From NCBI GenBank assembly GCA_036381895.1, contig DASVBY010000083.1, positions 1-64,000 of the forward strand: 64,000 nucleotides of DNA. The letters run 5' to 3'. Within the stretch, counting starts at the first letter, position 1. The number at the start of each line of letters is the position of its first letter. Source of the DNA: JACQFZ01 sp036381895 (GTDB lineage: Bacteria; Pseudomonadota; Gammaproteobacteria; Acidiferrobacterales; Sulfurifustaceae). Below the pieces are notes generated by a model, which was not told where the DNA came from, made no database searches, and saw nothing but the letters and a program-made list of their open reading frames with translations. Made by a program: the position numbers and the translations under genes. Below, one piece after another: positions 16,349 to 25,900 of this stretch.

Positions 16349-17509
16349 ATGCGTGTAGTGAAATGGCTGGTGGGTACCGTAACGGCCGCGGGACTGGCGC
16401 TCGCCGCGCCCGCCCAGGCGCAGGAGGAGATCGTGCTCGGCGGCTCGATCCCCATGACCGGCGTCTTCGCCTTCGCCGGCGTCGGCATCCATGCCGGTAT
16501 CCAGGACTACGTCAAGATCGTGAACGACGCCGGCGGCATCAAGGGCCGCAAGATCCGCTACGTGTTCGAGGACACGGCGTACAAGCCCGACGTGTCGGTC
16601 GCGGCGTTCAAGAAGCTGACCGGCTCGCACAAGGTGAGCCTGTACTACGGCGACTCGACCGCGTTCTCGAAGACGATCAACCCCGAGCTCGAGCGCATGG
16701 GCACGATCCTCATGGCCGGCGCCTCGTTCGCGACCGAGATCAACGATCCGCAGAAGTACCCGATGCAGTTCATGGCCGGGCCGGACTACTCGGAGCAGAT
16801 CGGCATCCTGCTGCGCTACGTCGCCAACGAGAAGCCGGGTGCGCGCGTCGCGATCGTCTATTCCGATTCCGAGTTCGGGCGCGACCCGGTCGAGGAGTTC
16901 CGCGAGCAGTCGAAGAAGCTCGGGCTGACCGTCGCCACCGAGATCATGACGCCGCCCGGGAGCGTCGACGTGTCGACCGAGGTGATCAAGCTGCGCCGCG
17001 CGAACCCGGACTACACGATCTTCCACGGCTACGTGCTCGCGCCGATCCCGCAGTTCGTGCAGCAGCTCAAGGCCGCCGGCTCGAAGAGCAAGTTCATGGG
17101 CAGCTTCTGGACCATGGACCACTCGACCGTGATGAAGATGGGCGAGGCGGGCGACGGCTTCATGGGCGTGATGCCGTACCGCTACTACTACGACGACTCC
17201 GCCAAGGCGCCGATGCTCGAGAAGATCCGCCGGATGCGCCCCGAGTACCAGAGCACGCCGTACCTGCAGGGCTTCCTCACGGCAATGCTGCTCACCGAGG
17301 CCGCGAAGCGCACGCTCGAGGCCGGCAAGCCGCTCACCGGCAAGAACCTGAAGGCGGCGCTCAACTCGATCAGGGACTTCGACACCGGCGGCATCATCGG
17401 CGTGCCGATCACGATCAAGGGCAACTCGATCCCGGTGGGCCGCATCTACCGCGCCGACATGAAGGCGCAGAAGATGGTGCCGGTATCCGACTGGATCCGC
17501 CTCGACTGA
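16349..17509 (+). CDS. livK: Periplasmic solute-binding protein of the Liv/HAAT type
   Basis: A 386-residue binding protein with a signal peptide (about 1-24, LAAPAQAQ). The mature protein has the type I periplasmic-binding fold of the LivJ/K family: GGSIPMTGVFAFAGVGIHAG, VNDAGGIKGRKIRYVFEDT, and VAIVYSDSEFGRDPVEEF. An aromatic-rich binding face (SFWTMDHS, PYRYYYDDS) suggests a bulky organic acid rather than leucine, but this is inference. A GAGAGGAGG site precedes the ATG. It sits between livM and livF. Confidence 0.92.
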   Translation: MRVVKWLVGTVTAAGLALAAPAQAQEEIVLGGSIPMTGVFAFAGVGIHAGIQDYVKIVNDAGGIKGRKIRYVFEDTAYKPDVSVAAFKKLTGSHKVSLYYGDSTAFSKTINPELERMGTILMAGASFATEINDPQKYPMQFMAGPDYSEQIGILLRYVANEKPGARVAIVYSDSEFGRDPVEEFREQSKKLGLTVATEIMTPPGSVDVSTEVIKLRRANPDYTIFHGYVLAPIPQFVQQLKAAGSKSKFMGSFWTMDHSTVMKMGEAGDGFMGVMPYRYYYDDSAKAPMLEKIRRMRPEYQSTPYLQGFLTAMLLTEAAKRTLEAGKPLTGKNLKAALNSIRDFDTGGIIGVPITIKGNSIPVGRIYRADMKAQKMVPVSDWIRLD

Positions 17510-17516
17510 GTCGGCC

Positions 17517-18326
17517 GTGAGCGGCGACGCGGTTCTCGCCATCAACAACCTCGAGGTCATCTACAACAAGGCCGTGCAGGTGCTGCGCGGCCTGTCCCTC
17601 GAGGTGCCGCGCGGGCAGATCGTGGCGCTGCTCGGCTCGAACGGCGCCGGCAAGACGACGACCCTCAAGGCGGTCTCGAACCTGCTGCACCTCGAGGACG
17701 GCGAGGTGACGAAGGGCGAGGTGCTGCTCGACGGGCGCAGCACGCGCGGCATGAAGCCGCACGCGCTCGTGCGCGCCGGCCTGTGCCACGTCATGGAGGG
17801 CCGGCGCGTGTTCGAGGACCTGACGGTGGAGGAGAACCTCGTCGCCGCGACCTACGCGCTGCGCGGGCGCGCGGGCGCGCGCGCCGACTACGGCCTGGTC
17901 TACGAGTACTTCCCGCGGCTGTACGAACGCCGCAAGGCGCTCGCCGGATACCTCTCGGGCGGCGAGCAGCAGATGCTCGCGATCGGGCGGGCGCTGCTCG
18001 GGCGGCCCAAGGTGATGCTGCTCGACGAGCCGTCGCTCGGGCTCGCGCCGCAGCTCGTCGAGGCGATCTTCGGCATCATCGCCCGCATCAACAGCGAGCA
18101 GCAGGTGTCGATGCTGCTGGTCGAGCAGAACGCGTCGCTCGCGCTCGCGGTGGCGCACACGGGCTACATCATGGAGATGGGGAAGGTGGTGATCGACGGA
18201 CCCGCCGAGAAGCTCGCCGCGGATCAGGACGTGCGCGAGTTCTACCTCGGCATGGCCGGCGAAGGGCAGACGAAGAGCTTCCGCGACGTGAAGCACTACA
18301 AGCGCCGCAAGCGCTGGCTGTCGTGA
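17517..18326 (+). CDS. livF: Branched-chain-type ABC transporter ATPase (LivF-like)
   Basis: A 269-residue ATPase starting at a GTG 7 bases after livK. Walker A is LGSNGAGKTTTLK, the signature is LSGGEQQMLAIGRAL, Walker B is VMLLDEPSLGLAP, and the LivF-specific HVMEGRRVFEDLTVEENL block follows the Q-loop. The C-terminal tail of about 25 residues is basic (HYKRRKRWLS) and longer than in E. coli LivF. It overlaps the start of the next gene. Confidence 0.93.
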   Translation: MSGDAVLAINNLEVIYNKAVQVLRGLSLEVPRGQIVALLGSNGAGKTTTLKAVSNLLHLEDGEVTKGEVLLDGRSTRGMKPHALVRAGLCHVMEGRRVFEDLTVEENLVAATYALRGRAGARADYGLVYEYFPRLYERRKALAGYLSGGEQQMLAIGRALLGRPKVMLLDEPSLGLAPQLVEAIFGIIARINSEQQVSMLLVEQNASLALAVAHTGYIMEMGKVVIDGPAEKLAADQDVREFYLGMAGEGQTKSFRDVKHYKRRKRWLS

Positions 18327-18331
18327 CGCCT

Positions 18332-20191
18332 ATGGCGAGCGAGAACTGGCAAACGCTGCCCGCGCTCACCCTGCCGCAGATGCTGCGCGAGCAGGCGCGC
18401 AGCCGCGCGCACGCGGTCGCGATCCGGCAGAAGGAGTTCGGCATCTGGAAGCCGATCACCTGGGAGGCGTACTACCGGCGGGCGCGGCATTTCGGGCTCG
18501 GGCTGCGGGCTCTCGGCGTCCCGGCGGGCGGGCACGTCGGCGTGATCTCCGAGAACCGCGTCGAATGGGTGCTCGCGCAGATGGGGGCGGGCCTCGTCGG
18601 CGCGGTCACCGTCGGCGTCTACCCGACGAGCCCGACGCCCGAGGTCGCATACGTCCTCGGGCACGCGGACGTGGACGTGGTCGTGTGCGAGGATCAGGAG
18701 CAGAGCGACAAGGTGCTCGCGGCGCTCGACCAGCTCCCGCGCCTGCGCAAGATTGTCGTGGTCGAGAAGAAGGGGCTGCGCGTGACGCGCGCGCGCCACC
18801 CGGACAAGGTCGTCGCGTTCGACGAGGTCGAGGCGCTCGGCGTCGAGTACGAAGCGACGCACCCGGGTCTCGTCGACGAGGTGCTCGCGCACCAGCGGCT
18901 CGAGGACATCGCGCTCATGATCTACACCTCGGGCTCCACGGGAAAGCCGAAGGGCGCGATGATCAGCTACGGCAACATCCGCGGCGTGGTGCCGGGCATC
19001 GTGGAGCGCTGCGGGCTCGATGCGCGCACCACGCACCTGTCGTACCTGCCGCTCTGCCACGTCGCCGAGCAGATGCTGACGACGTTCTGCCCGCTCTACC
19101 TCGGCTCCCAGGTCAACTTCGGCGAATCGATCCGCACCGTGCAGGAGGACCTGCGCGAGGTGGCGCCGACGATGTTCCTCGGCGTGCCGCGGATCTGGGA
19201 GAAGCTGCACGCGGCGATCAGCATCAAGATGCAGGAGACGGGACGGCTGCGCCGGCTGCTCTTCCGCCGCGTGCTCGCGGCGTGCGAGCCGTTCGCGGAG
19301 AAGGCGCCGTCGCAGCGCACGCTGCGCGAACGGCTCGTCTACTGGACCAGCTACTGGCTCGTGTTCCGGGCGCTGCAGAACTTCATCGGCCTGCGCCGCG
19401 CGCGAGTCGCCCTGACCGGCGCGGCGTCGATTCCGGCCGGGATCGTGCGCTTCTTCCGCGCGCTCGGCGTGCCGCTGATCGAGGTCTACGGCCTCACCGA
19501 ATCGACCGGCATGATCACCGGCCAGCGGATCGAGCGCGTACGCATCGGCACCGTCGGCGAGCCGACCCTCGGGGTCGAGCACCGGGTGTCGCCGCAGGGC
19601 GAGCTGCAGGTGCGCGGGCCGATGGTCTTCTGCGGCTATTACAAGAACCCGGAGGCGACCGCGGCGACGATCGTGGACGGCTGGCTGCACACCGGCGACG
19701 TCGTGCGCGAGGAGGGCGGGCAGATCCGCATCGTCGACCGCATGAAGGACATCATGATCACGGCCGGCGGCAAGAACCTGACGCCGTCGGAGATCGAGAA
19801 CACGATGAAGGCGAGCCCGTACATCAGGGAGTGCATCGTGATCGCCGAGGGCCGCCGGTTCGTCTCGGCGCTGATCCAGATCGACTACGAAACGGTCGGG
19901 AAGTGGGCCGAATCGAACGGCATCGCGTTCACGCACTTCCGCTCGCTCGCCGAGAACCCCCGGGTGCGCGAGCTGATCGAAGCCGAGGTCGAGCGCGGCA
20001 ACGCCGAGCTCGCCCAGGTGGCGCGCATCCGCCGCTTCCATCTGCTCACCAAGGAGCTCGACCACGACGACGGCGAAGTGACGGCGACGATGAAGGTGCG
20101 CCGGGCGAACATCTACGCCGCCTACCGCGCGGAGATCGAGGCCATGTACGCGGAGGAGCGTGGCGCGGCGCGCGCGACGGCGGCGCCGTAG
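18332..20191 (+). CDS. AMP-dependent long-chain acyl-CoA synthetase-like ligase
   Basis: A 619-residue adenylate-forming ligase. P-loop: YTSGSTGKPKGAM; A5: EVYGLTESTGM; A7/A8: WLHTGDVVREEGGQIRIVDR and DIMITAGGKNLTPSEIE. It belongs to the FadD15/AAE-like group, which ends with a MKVRR segment rather than a standard PTGKI lysine motif. It activates a carboxylic acid to its CoA thioester, and as the last gene of the liv operon it may activate the imported acid. The ATG at 18332 is given; a GTG at 18323 overlapping the livF stop (GTGA) would add three residues and fits the coupling seen elsewhere in this operon. Confidence 0.9.
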   Translation: MASENWQTLPALTLPQMLREQARSRAHAVAIRQKEFGIWKPITWEAYYRRARHFGLGLRALGVPAGGHVGVISENRVEWVLAQMGAGLVGAVTVGVYPTSPTPEVAYVLGHADVDVVVCEDQEQSDKVLAALDQLPRLRKIVVVEKKGLRVTRARHPDKVVAFDEVEALGVEYEATHPGLVDEVLAHQRLEDIALMIYTSGSTGKPKGAMISYGNIRGVVPGIVERCGLDARTTHLSYLPLCHVAEQMLTTFCPLYLGSQVNFGESIRTVQEDLREVAPTMFLGVPRIWEKLHAAISIKMQETGRLRRLLFRRVLAACEPFAEKAPSQRTLRERLVYWTSYWLVFRALQNFIGLRRARVALTGAASIPAGIVRFFRALGVPLIEVYGLTESTGMITGQRIERVRIGTVGEPTLGVEHRVSPQGELQVRGPMVFCGYYKNPEATAATIVDGWLHTGDVVREEGGQIRIVDRMKDIMITAGGKNLTPSEIENTMKASPYIRECIVIAEGRRFVSALIQIDYETVGKWAESNGIAFTHFRSLAENPRVRELIEAEVERGNAELAQVARIRRFHLLTKELDHDDGEVTATMKVRRANIYAAYRAEIEAMYAEERGAARATAAP

Positions 20192-20282
20192 GGATCACGC
20201 AGGCGCGTGGCGAGGCACCGCTGTCGGTGCGCGCGCCGCGGCGCGTCCCCGCAACGTCGAGAGAGCCTCCGCGCCGCGACGC

Positions 20283-21566
20283 TCACGCGCGTTCGGGCTC
20301 GCGCGCCGCCCGCAGGCGATCCAGGTGCAGGCGTATGTGCGCCGCCTCCTGCGCGGTGCGCGCGAGCGCGATCGCGCGGTCGAACGCGACCTGCGCCTCG
20401 CGCTCGCGTCCGAGCTGCAGCAGGAGCGCTCCTTTCACCCCGTGGAAATGGAAGTAGCCGGCGAGCGGTTCGGCGAGCGGCTCGATCAGCGCGAGCGCCT
20501 CGGCGGCACCGCGCACCTTGGCGACGGCTACGGCGCGGTTGAGCGTCACCACGGGCGAGGGCTGAATGGCTTCGAGGATGGCGTACAGCCGCTCGATCTC
20601 GGCCCAGTCCGTGTCCTCGGCGCGCGCCGCGCGCGCGTGCACGGCCGCGATCGCGGCTTGCAGCTGATAGGGGCCTATGCGCCGGTGGCGCATCGCCTTC
20701 TCGATGAGCGCGAGCCCCTCGGCGATCGGTTCGCGCCGCCACAGGCGGCGGTCCTGGTCCTCGAGCAGCACGATTTCCCCGTTCGCGTCGAGGCGGGCCG
20801 GGGCGCGCGCGTGCTGCAGCAGCAGGAGCGCCAGCAGGCCCATGATCTCGGGCTCGGCCGGAAACAGCCGCAGCAGCAGCCGCGCGAGGCGGATCGCCTC
20901 CTCGCATAGCGGCTCGCGGATGTGCACCTCGCCGCTGCTCGCCGAGTAGCCTTCGTTGAAAAGGAGATAGATCATCGCCGCGACCGCACCGACGCGCTGG
21001 CCGCGCTCGACGGGGCCGGGCGCGTCGAACGGTACGTCCGCCTGGGCCACGCGCCGCTTGGCGCGCGTGATGCGCTGCTCCATCGCCGCCTCGCTCACGA
21101 GGAACGCGCGTGCGATTTCCTTGACCGAGAGGCCCGAAACGATGCGCAGCGCGAGCGCGATCTGCTGCGTCGCCGGCAGCTCCGGGTGGCAGCAGATGAA
21201 GAGCAGCCGCAGGATGTCGTCGCGGTAGTGCGATTCGTCGAGGCGTTCGGCGAGCTCGGCCTGTGCCGCGTGCGGATTCTCGACCGTTTCCTGCTCCGGC
21301 AGCGCGACGTCGCGCTTGCGCCGCCGGAGCTCGTCGAGCGCGTAGTTGCGCCCGACCAGGATCAGCCACGCCGCCGGGTCGCGCGGGGGGCCGTTGACGG
21401 GCCAGGCTTTGAGCGCCCGCAGGCTCGCCTCCTGGAACGCGTCCTCCGCGGTATCGAGGTCGCGGAAATAGCGCAGCAGCGCGCTGATCGCCTGCGGGCG
21501 CGCGGCGGCGAGCGCGGCGGCGATCCAGCCGTCATCGATCACCGCGTCGCCCCCGTTCGTGCTCAT
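20283..21566 (-). CDS. ECF42-type RNA polymerase sigma factor with C-terminal TPR-like extension
   Basis: A 427-residue ECF sigma factor, more than twice the usual length. Sigma region 2 is near 20-95 (DTAEDAFQEASLRALKAWP, DELRRRKRD) and region 4 near 125-185 (LALRIVSGLSVKEIARAFLV, MEQRITRAKRR). The remaining 240 residues form a helical, TPR-like extension containing YLLFNEGYSAS, IGPYQLQAAIAAVHARA and VVTLNRAVAVAK, all typical of the ECF42 group. There is no anti-sigma gene; in this group the extension controls activity. Partner DGPF genes flank it, and a promoter-like motif lies 31 bases before its start, so autoregulation is likely. Confidence 0.93.
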   Translation of the reverse strand: MSTNGGDAVIDDGWIAAALAAARPQAISALLRYFRDLDTAEDAFQEASLRALKAWPVNGPPRDPAAWLILVGRNYALDELRRRKRDVALPEQETVENPHAAQAELAERLDESHYRDDILRLLFICCHPELPATQQIALALRIVSGLSVKEIARAFLVSEAAMEQRITRAKRRVAQADVPFDAPGPVERGQRVGAVAAMIYLLFNEGYSASSGEVHIREPLCEEAIRLARLLLRLFPAEPEIMGLLALLLLQHARAPARLDANGEIVLLEDQDRRLWRREPIAEGLALIEKAMRHRRIGPYQLQAAIAAVHARAARAEDTDWAEIERLYAILEAIQPSPVVTLNRAVAVAKVRGAAEALALIEPLAEPLAGYFHFHGVKGALLLQLGREREAQVAFDRAIALARTAQEAAHIRLHLDRLRAAREPERA

Positions 21567-21597
21567 GCTGGCATGCGACGACCTGGCTCATGCCCCG

Positions 21598-21626
21598 AGG
21601 ACGCGCGCGCAGGGGCGATACCGACA
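21598..21626 (-). promoter_or_regulatory. Candidate ECF42 autoregulated promoter
   Basis: On the minus strand: TGTCGG, 17 bases, CGTCCT, ending 31 bases before the sigma factor start codon. It shares TGTCGGNATCG and CGTCCTCGGG with the copy at 22716-22744. Confidence 0.75.
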
Positions 21627-21696
21627 TCGGAGGTCTGCATGCTCCGCCGCCGTTCCGCCGCCCGGCCGCTTACGCGGGATATGGCGCTCGGGCTCA

Positions 21697-22095
21697 CTAG
21701 ACGTGCGGGAAATCGGGATTGTAGGCCACTTCCCAGAGGAAGCCGTCGGGGTCGGCGAAATAACCCGCGTAGCCGCCCCAGTCGGTAGGCTGCCCGCGCT
21801 TCACCACGGTGCCGCCGCCGCGGGCGGCGCGGGCGAGCAGCGCGTCCACTTCCTCCGGAGAGCGCACGTTGTGTGCGAGCGAGAAGCCGCGGAAGCCGGA
21901 GCCCTCGGGCGAAACGCCCGCATCCGCGGCGAGGTTCTCGCGCGGCCAGAGCGCGAGCCAGGTCTTGCCGAGCTCGAAGAACGCCACCGAAGGCGGCGTC
22001 TGCAGGCGCGGCAGGCCGAGACAGTCTTCGTAGAAGCGCACGGCGCGCGCGAGATCGGCGACGCCGAGCGTGATGAAGCTGAGGCGCGGTTCCAT
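21697..22095 (-). CDS. VOC superfamily protein
   Basis: A 132-residue VOC protein: LSFITLGVADLARAVRFYED opens module one, a FRGFSLAHNVRSPEEVDALL segment opens module two, and the end is GYFADPDGFLWEVAYNPDF. The ATG at 22095 lies 14 bases after the DGPF gene and has a GGAGAG site; the long upstream in-frame extension overlaps that gene and is rejected. It is co-transcribed with the DGPF gene, upstream of the sigma gene. Confidence 0.9.
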   Translation of the reverse strand: MEPRLSFITLGVADLARAVRFYEDCLGLPRLQTPPSVAFFELGKTWLALWPRENLAADAGVSPEGSGFRGFSLAHNVRSPEEVDALLARAARGGGTVVKRGQPTDWGGYAGYFADPDGFLWEVAYNPDFPHV

Positions 22096-22109
22096 CGGGG
22101 CTCTCCGGG

Positions 22110-22493
22110 CTAGCTGCCGGTCGCCTGCTGCCTGGTGACCTCGTAGCGGCCGTTGAACATCATGACCGGACGAATCTCGTGCGCGCCCGTCTCCAGCGTC
22201 AGCTCGCGCGCGATCTCGATCACTTCCTCGAGGTTGTCGCAGTCGACGACGTAAAAGCCGAGGAGCTGCTCCTTGGTCTCGGCGAACGGACCGTCGAGGA
22301 CCAGCGGCTCGCGTCCCGCGCGCACGGTGGTGGCCGTGGTGGTAGGCATGAGCCGCGCGACGGGGCCGAGCTTGCCCTGCGCAGCCAGGCGGTCGAGGAC
22401 CTTCTGGTGATGCGCCATGACCTGCGCTTCCTTCTCCTTGGTCCATTCGCCGACCACGGACTCGATGTTGTAGCAAAGTATGGAGTAGAGCAT
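22110..22493 (-). CDS. YciI/DGPF-family protein, ECF42 partner
   Basis: A 127-residue protein with a canonical DGPF motif (VLDGPFAETKEQLLGFY) after an N-terminal MLYSILCYN strand and a helix with HHQKVLDRLAAQGKL. It ends IRPVMMFNGRYEVTR. DGPF proteins are the hallmark neighbours of ECF42 sigma factors; their biochemical role is unknown. An AGGAGG site precedes the ATG. The promoter-like motif lies 222 bases upstream. Confidence 0.92.
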   Translation of the reverse strand: MLYSILCYNIESVVGEWTKEKEAQVMAHHQKVLDRLAAQGKLGPVARLMPTTTATTVRAGREPLVLDGPFAETKEQLLGFYVVDCDNLEEVIEIARELTLETGAHEIRPVMMFNGRYEVTRQQATGS

Positions 22494-22934
22494 TGACGGC
22501 CTCCTGAAACACGAAACCGGGCGGACCGCCGGCGAAACCGGACAACGAAGGGCCGGCGGTCGAACGATACTTGCGTATGCAACGGGTGCTTGTGCGGTTC
22601 TCCACCGCCGCGGCGCCCCGGTTCCCGGCCTGCGGCTTCAGATCGCCCGCTCGGGCCGGTACCGGCCGCCCGCTATGGCGCTATCGTCCGCGCTCCTCGC
22701 GCGCAGCCCGTCCCGAGGACGATGCCAACCGCCCGATTCCGACATCTGTGGACCGCGAGCCGCGTCGGGCCTGACGACATTCTTCGCGGGCGCCGCGCTC
22801 TTCGCAAGGACAACCGGATCTCGAGACGCTCGGGCCGGTAGCGCCGAGGCGACCGGTCGCGCGGAACACGACAGGATTTCGTGGGCACGAGCCGGCGAAG
22901 CCGCCGACCGCGTTCGGCGTGCCGCGGCCTGGGT
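22494..22934. other. Intergenic stretch with a long leader
   Basis: About 440 bases between the end of the indolepyruvate oxidoreductase gene and the DGPF start, with both genes on the minus strand. It contains the ECF42-like motif at 22716-22744 and an unexplained leader of about 220 bases. No gene is recognised. Confidence 0.5.
22716..22744 (-). promoter_or_regulatory. Candidate ECF42 promoter upstream of the DGPF/VOC pair
   Basis: On the minus strand: TGTCGG, 17 bases, CGTCCT, with TGTCGGAATCG at the -35 side and CGTCCTCGGG at the -10 side. It lies 222 bases before the DGPF gene start. Confidence 0.68.
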
Positions 22935-25900
22935 CTACGCCAGCGCGCGGACCTCGTCCCGGAAGCGCTGCACATTGCGCCGTTTCACGTCCTCGTACCC
23001 GCGGATCAGGTCGGGCAGGCTCGCGAGCCGCACGGCGCGCTCGTAGTTCTCGGGCGCAAGGTCCGCCAGGCTCCGGTCGATCAGCTGGCGGTATTCGTCG
23101 ATCAGCGCGCGTTCGAGCCGCCGCATCTCGGCGTAGCCGAACACGTCGAGCGGCGTGCCGCGCAGCCGCCGCGCCGCGGCGAGCAGGCGGAAGCCCACGT
23201 TGAACCACTCGCCGAGGCGCAGCTTCTGCTTGCGCCCGAGCTTGCGCAGGAACGTCGGGTGCAGGTGGTAGTAGATCTTCACGCCGTCCGGGTACTGCTC
23301 CTCGAGCCGGCGCTTGATGTCCGCCTTGAGGTGCAGCCGCGCCACCTCGTATTCGTCCTTGTAAGCCATGAGCTTGTAGAGGTAGCGCGCGACCGCCTCG
23401 CTGAGCCGCGTTTCGCCCGGCACCGCGCGCGCTTCGATCTCGCGCACGCGCTTGACGTAATCGGCGTAAACGCGCGCGTACTTCGCGTTCTGGTACTCGA
23501 TCAGCTCCGGCACGCGCACTTCGAGCAGCCGCAAGAGCTCGCCGCTCGCGCCGACGCTGTCGACGATCGCCTGCGCCTCCGCCGTGAGCGCCGCCGGCGC
23601 CGGTGCGATCTGTGCACGCGGTCCCGCCGCGGCCAGCACGGCCTGCGGATCGAGCACGTACAGCCGGCCGGCGCGAAACGCCTGCAGGTTCATCTCGACC
23701 GCGACACCGTTGAGGCGGATCGCCTGCTCGATCGACGCGGCGCTTACCGGCACCGCGCCCGCCTGGTACGCGGCGCCGAGGAGCAGCAGGTTCGCCGCCA
23801 TGTGGTCGTTGAACAGCGCTTCGGCGAGACCGAGGCTGTCGAGGTAGACGTTGGCGTCCTTGCGCGTGACGGCGTCGATCGCGCCGCGCAGCCCCTCGGT
23901 GTCCGGGAAGCGCACGTCGGGCGAGGCGACCATCCGTCCCGTCGGCACCTTGCTCGTCGATACGATCGCGATCGTGCGCCCGGGGTGCGCGCGCTCGAGG
24001 TTCTGCGCCTGCGCCGCCACGAGGATGTCGAAGCCGAGATAGCAATCCGCTTCCCCGGCGGCGATCTTGTTCGAGACCGCGAGCGGGTGCTCCGCGATCT
24101 TGAGGTGCGAGATCACCGGGCCGCCTTTCTGGCTGAGGCCGGTCTGGTCGAGCCCGCGGGCGTGCTTGCCGTCGAGCAGCGCCGCGGTCGCGAGCACCTG
24201 GTTCACCGTGACGACGCCGGTGCCGCCGATGCCGGTCATGTAGACGTTGCAGGCGGCGCCGACGCGCCGCTCGGGCTCGGGCAGCGCGCGCTCGACGACG
24301 TAGCGGCGGCGTTCCTTCTTCTTCGGCTCGCCGCGCGGGATAACGGTGAGGAACGACGGACAGTCACCCTGAAGGCAGGAGTAGTCCTTGTTGCAGGACG
24401 ACTGGTGGATCTGCGTCTTGCGCCCGAACTCGGTCTCGACCGGGTGCACGCTGAGGCAGTTCGACTTCACGCCGCAGTCGCCGCAGCCTTCGCACACCGC
24501 TTCGTTGATCACGACCCGCATCGGCGGGTCCGGGAACCTGCCGCGCTTGCGCAGCCGCCGCTTCTCCGCCGCGCAATACTGGTCGTAGACGATAGCGGTG
24601 ACGCCCGGGATCTCGCGGAGCAGCCGCTGCGCCTCGTCGAGGCGGTCGCGGTGCCAGACCTCCACCCCGTTCGCCCAGCGCGCGCCGCGCGGATACTTGC
24701 CGGGCTCGTCGGTGAGCACCAGGATGCGCCGCACGCCCTCGGCCTCGAGCGCCCGCGTGAGCTCCGGCACCGGCATGGCGCCGGCGGCGTCCTGCCCGCC
24801 GGTCATGGCGATCGTGCCGTTGTAGAGAATCTTATAAGTAATGTTGGTGCCGGCCGCGACCGCCTGACGGATCGCGAGCCACCCGGAGTGGAACAGCGTG
24901 CCGTCGCCGATGTTCTGGAACATGTGCGGCATGCCCGAGAAGGGCGCCATGCCGACCCACTGCGCGCCTTCGCCACCCATGTGCGTGATGCCGCGGTTGC
25001 GCCGGTCCATGGTCAGCGCCATGCCGTGGCAGCCGATGCCGCCGCCGGCGATCGAGCCTTCGGGCACGACGGTCGAGCGGTTGTGCGGGCAGCCGGAGCA
25101 GAAGTACGCCTGCCGCGGCGTCGCGATCGCCGGCGCGGGTCGCGCGCGCAGACGCTCGAGGAGCGCGACGCGTTCGCGCACTTCGGCGAGCGCGACCCGG
25201 CTCCCGAGCCGGCGCGCGATCGCGGCGGCCACGGTATCGGCATCGAGCTCGCCGTGTGCCGGCACCAGCACCGCGCCCGCTTCATCGCGCTTGCCGACGA
25301 CGCGCGGCCGGTCGGGGAGATCGTAGAGTGCGTCGCGGATGAAGGTCTCGGTGAAGGCGCGCTTTTCCTCGACCACCAGTATCTCCTCGAGCCCCTGCGC
25401 GAACTCGCGCACGATCGAGGGTTCGAGCGGGAACAGCATGCCGAGCTTGAGCAGGCGGATGCCGTGGCGCGCGAGCCCCGCCTCGTCGAGCCCGAGCGCG
25501 AGCAGCGCCTCGCGCACGTCGTAATAGGTCTTGCCGGCCGCCGCGATGCCGAACCAGGCGCCGGGCGCAGGGACGGTGATGCGGTTGAGGCCGTTGGCGC
25601 GCGCGAAGGCTTTGGCCGCTTCGAGGCGCCCGTAGTAGAGGTCGCGCTCCTGCTCGAGCGAGAACGGCGGCACGAGCAGCGGGTTCTGCTTCGCTTTCCA
25701 CGGCGCGCCCTGGTAAACGAACGCCGGATCGGCGACCGTGACGCGGTCGGGCCCGACGGTGACGCAGCTCACCTCGTCGGCGACGTTCGTGGCGATCTTG
25801 AGGCCGACCCAGAGCCCGCAGTAGCGCGACAGCTCGAAGCCGAGCCGCCCGAGGTCGAGGATTTCCTGCACGTTGCCCGGAAAGAGCACCGGGATCAGCG

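Noticed and set aside
17783..18331. A longer N-terminus for the acyl-CoA ligase
   Set aside because: The extension overlaps livF in another frame and is low-complexity; the family starts just after 18332.
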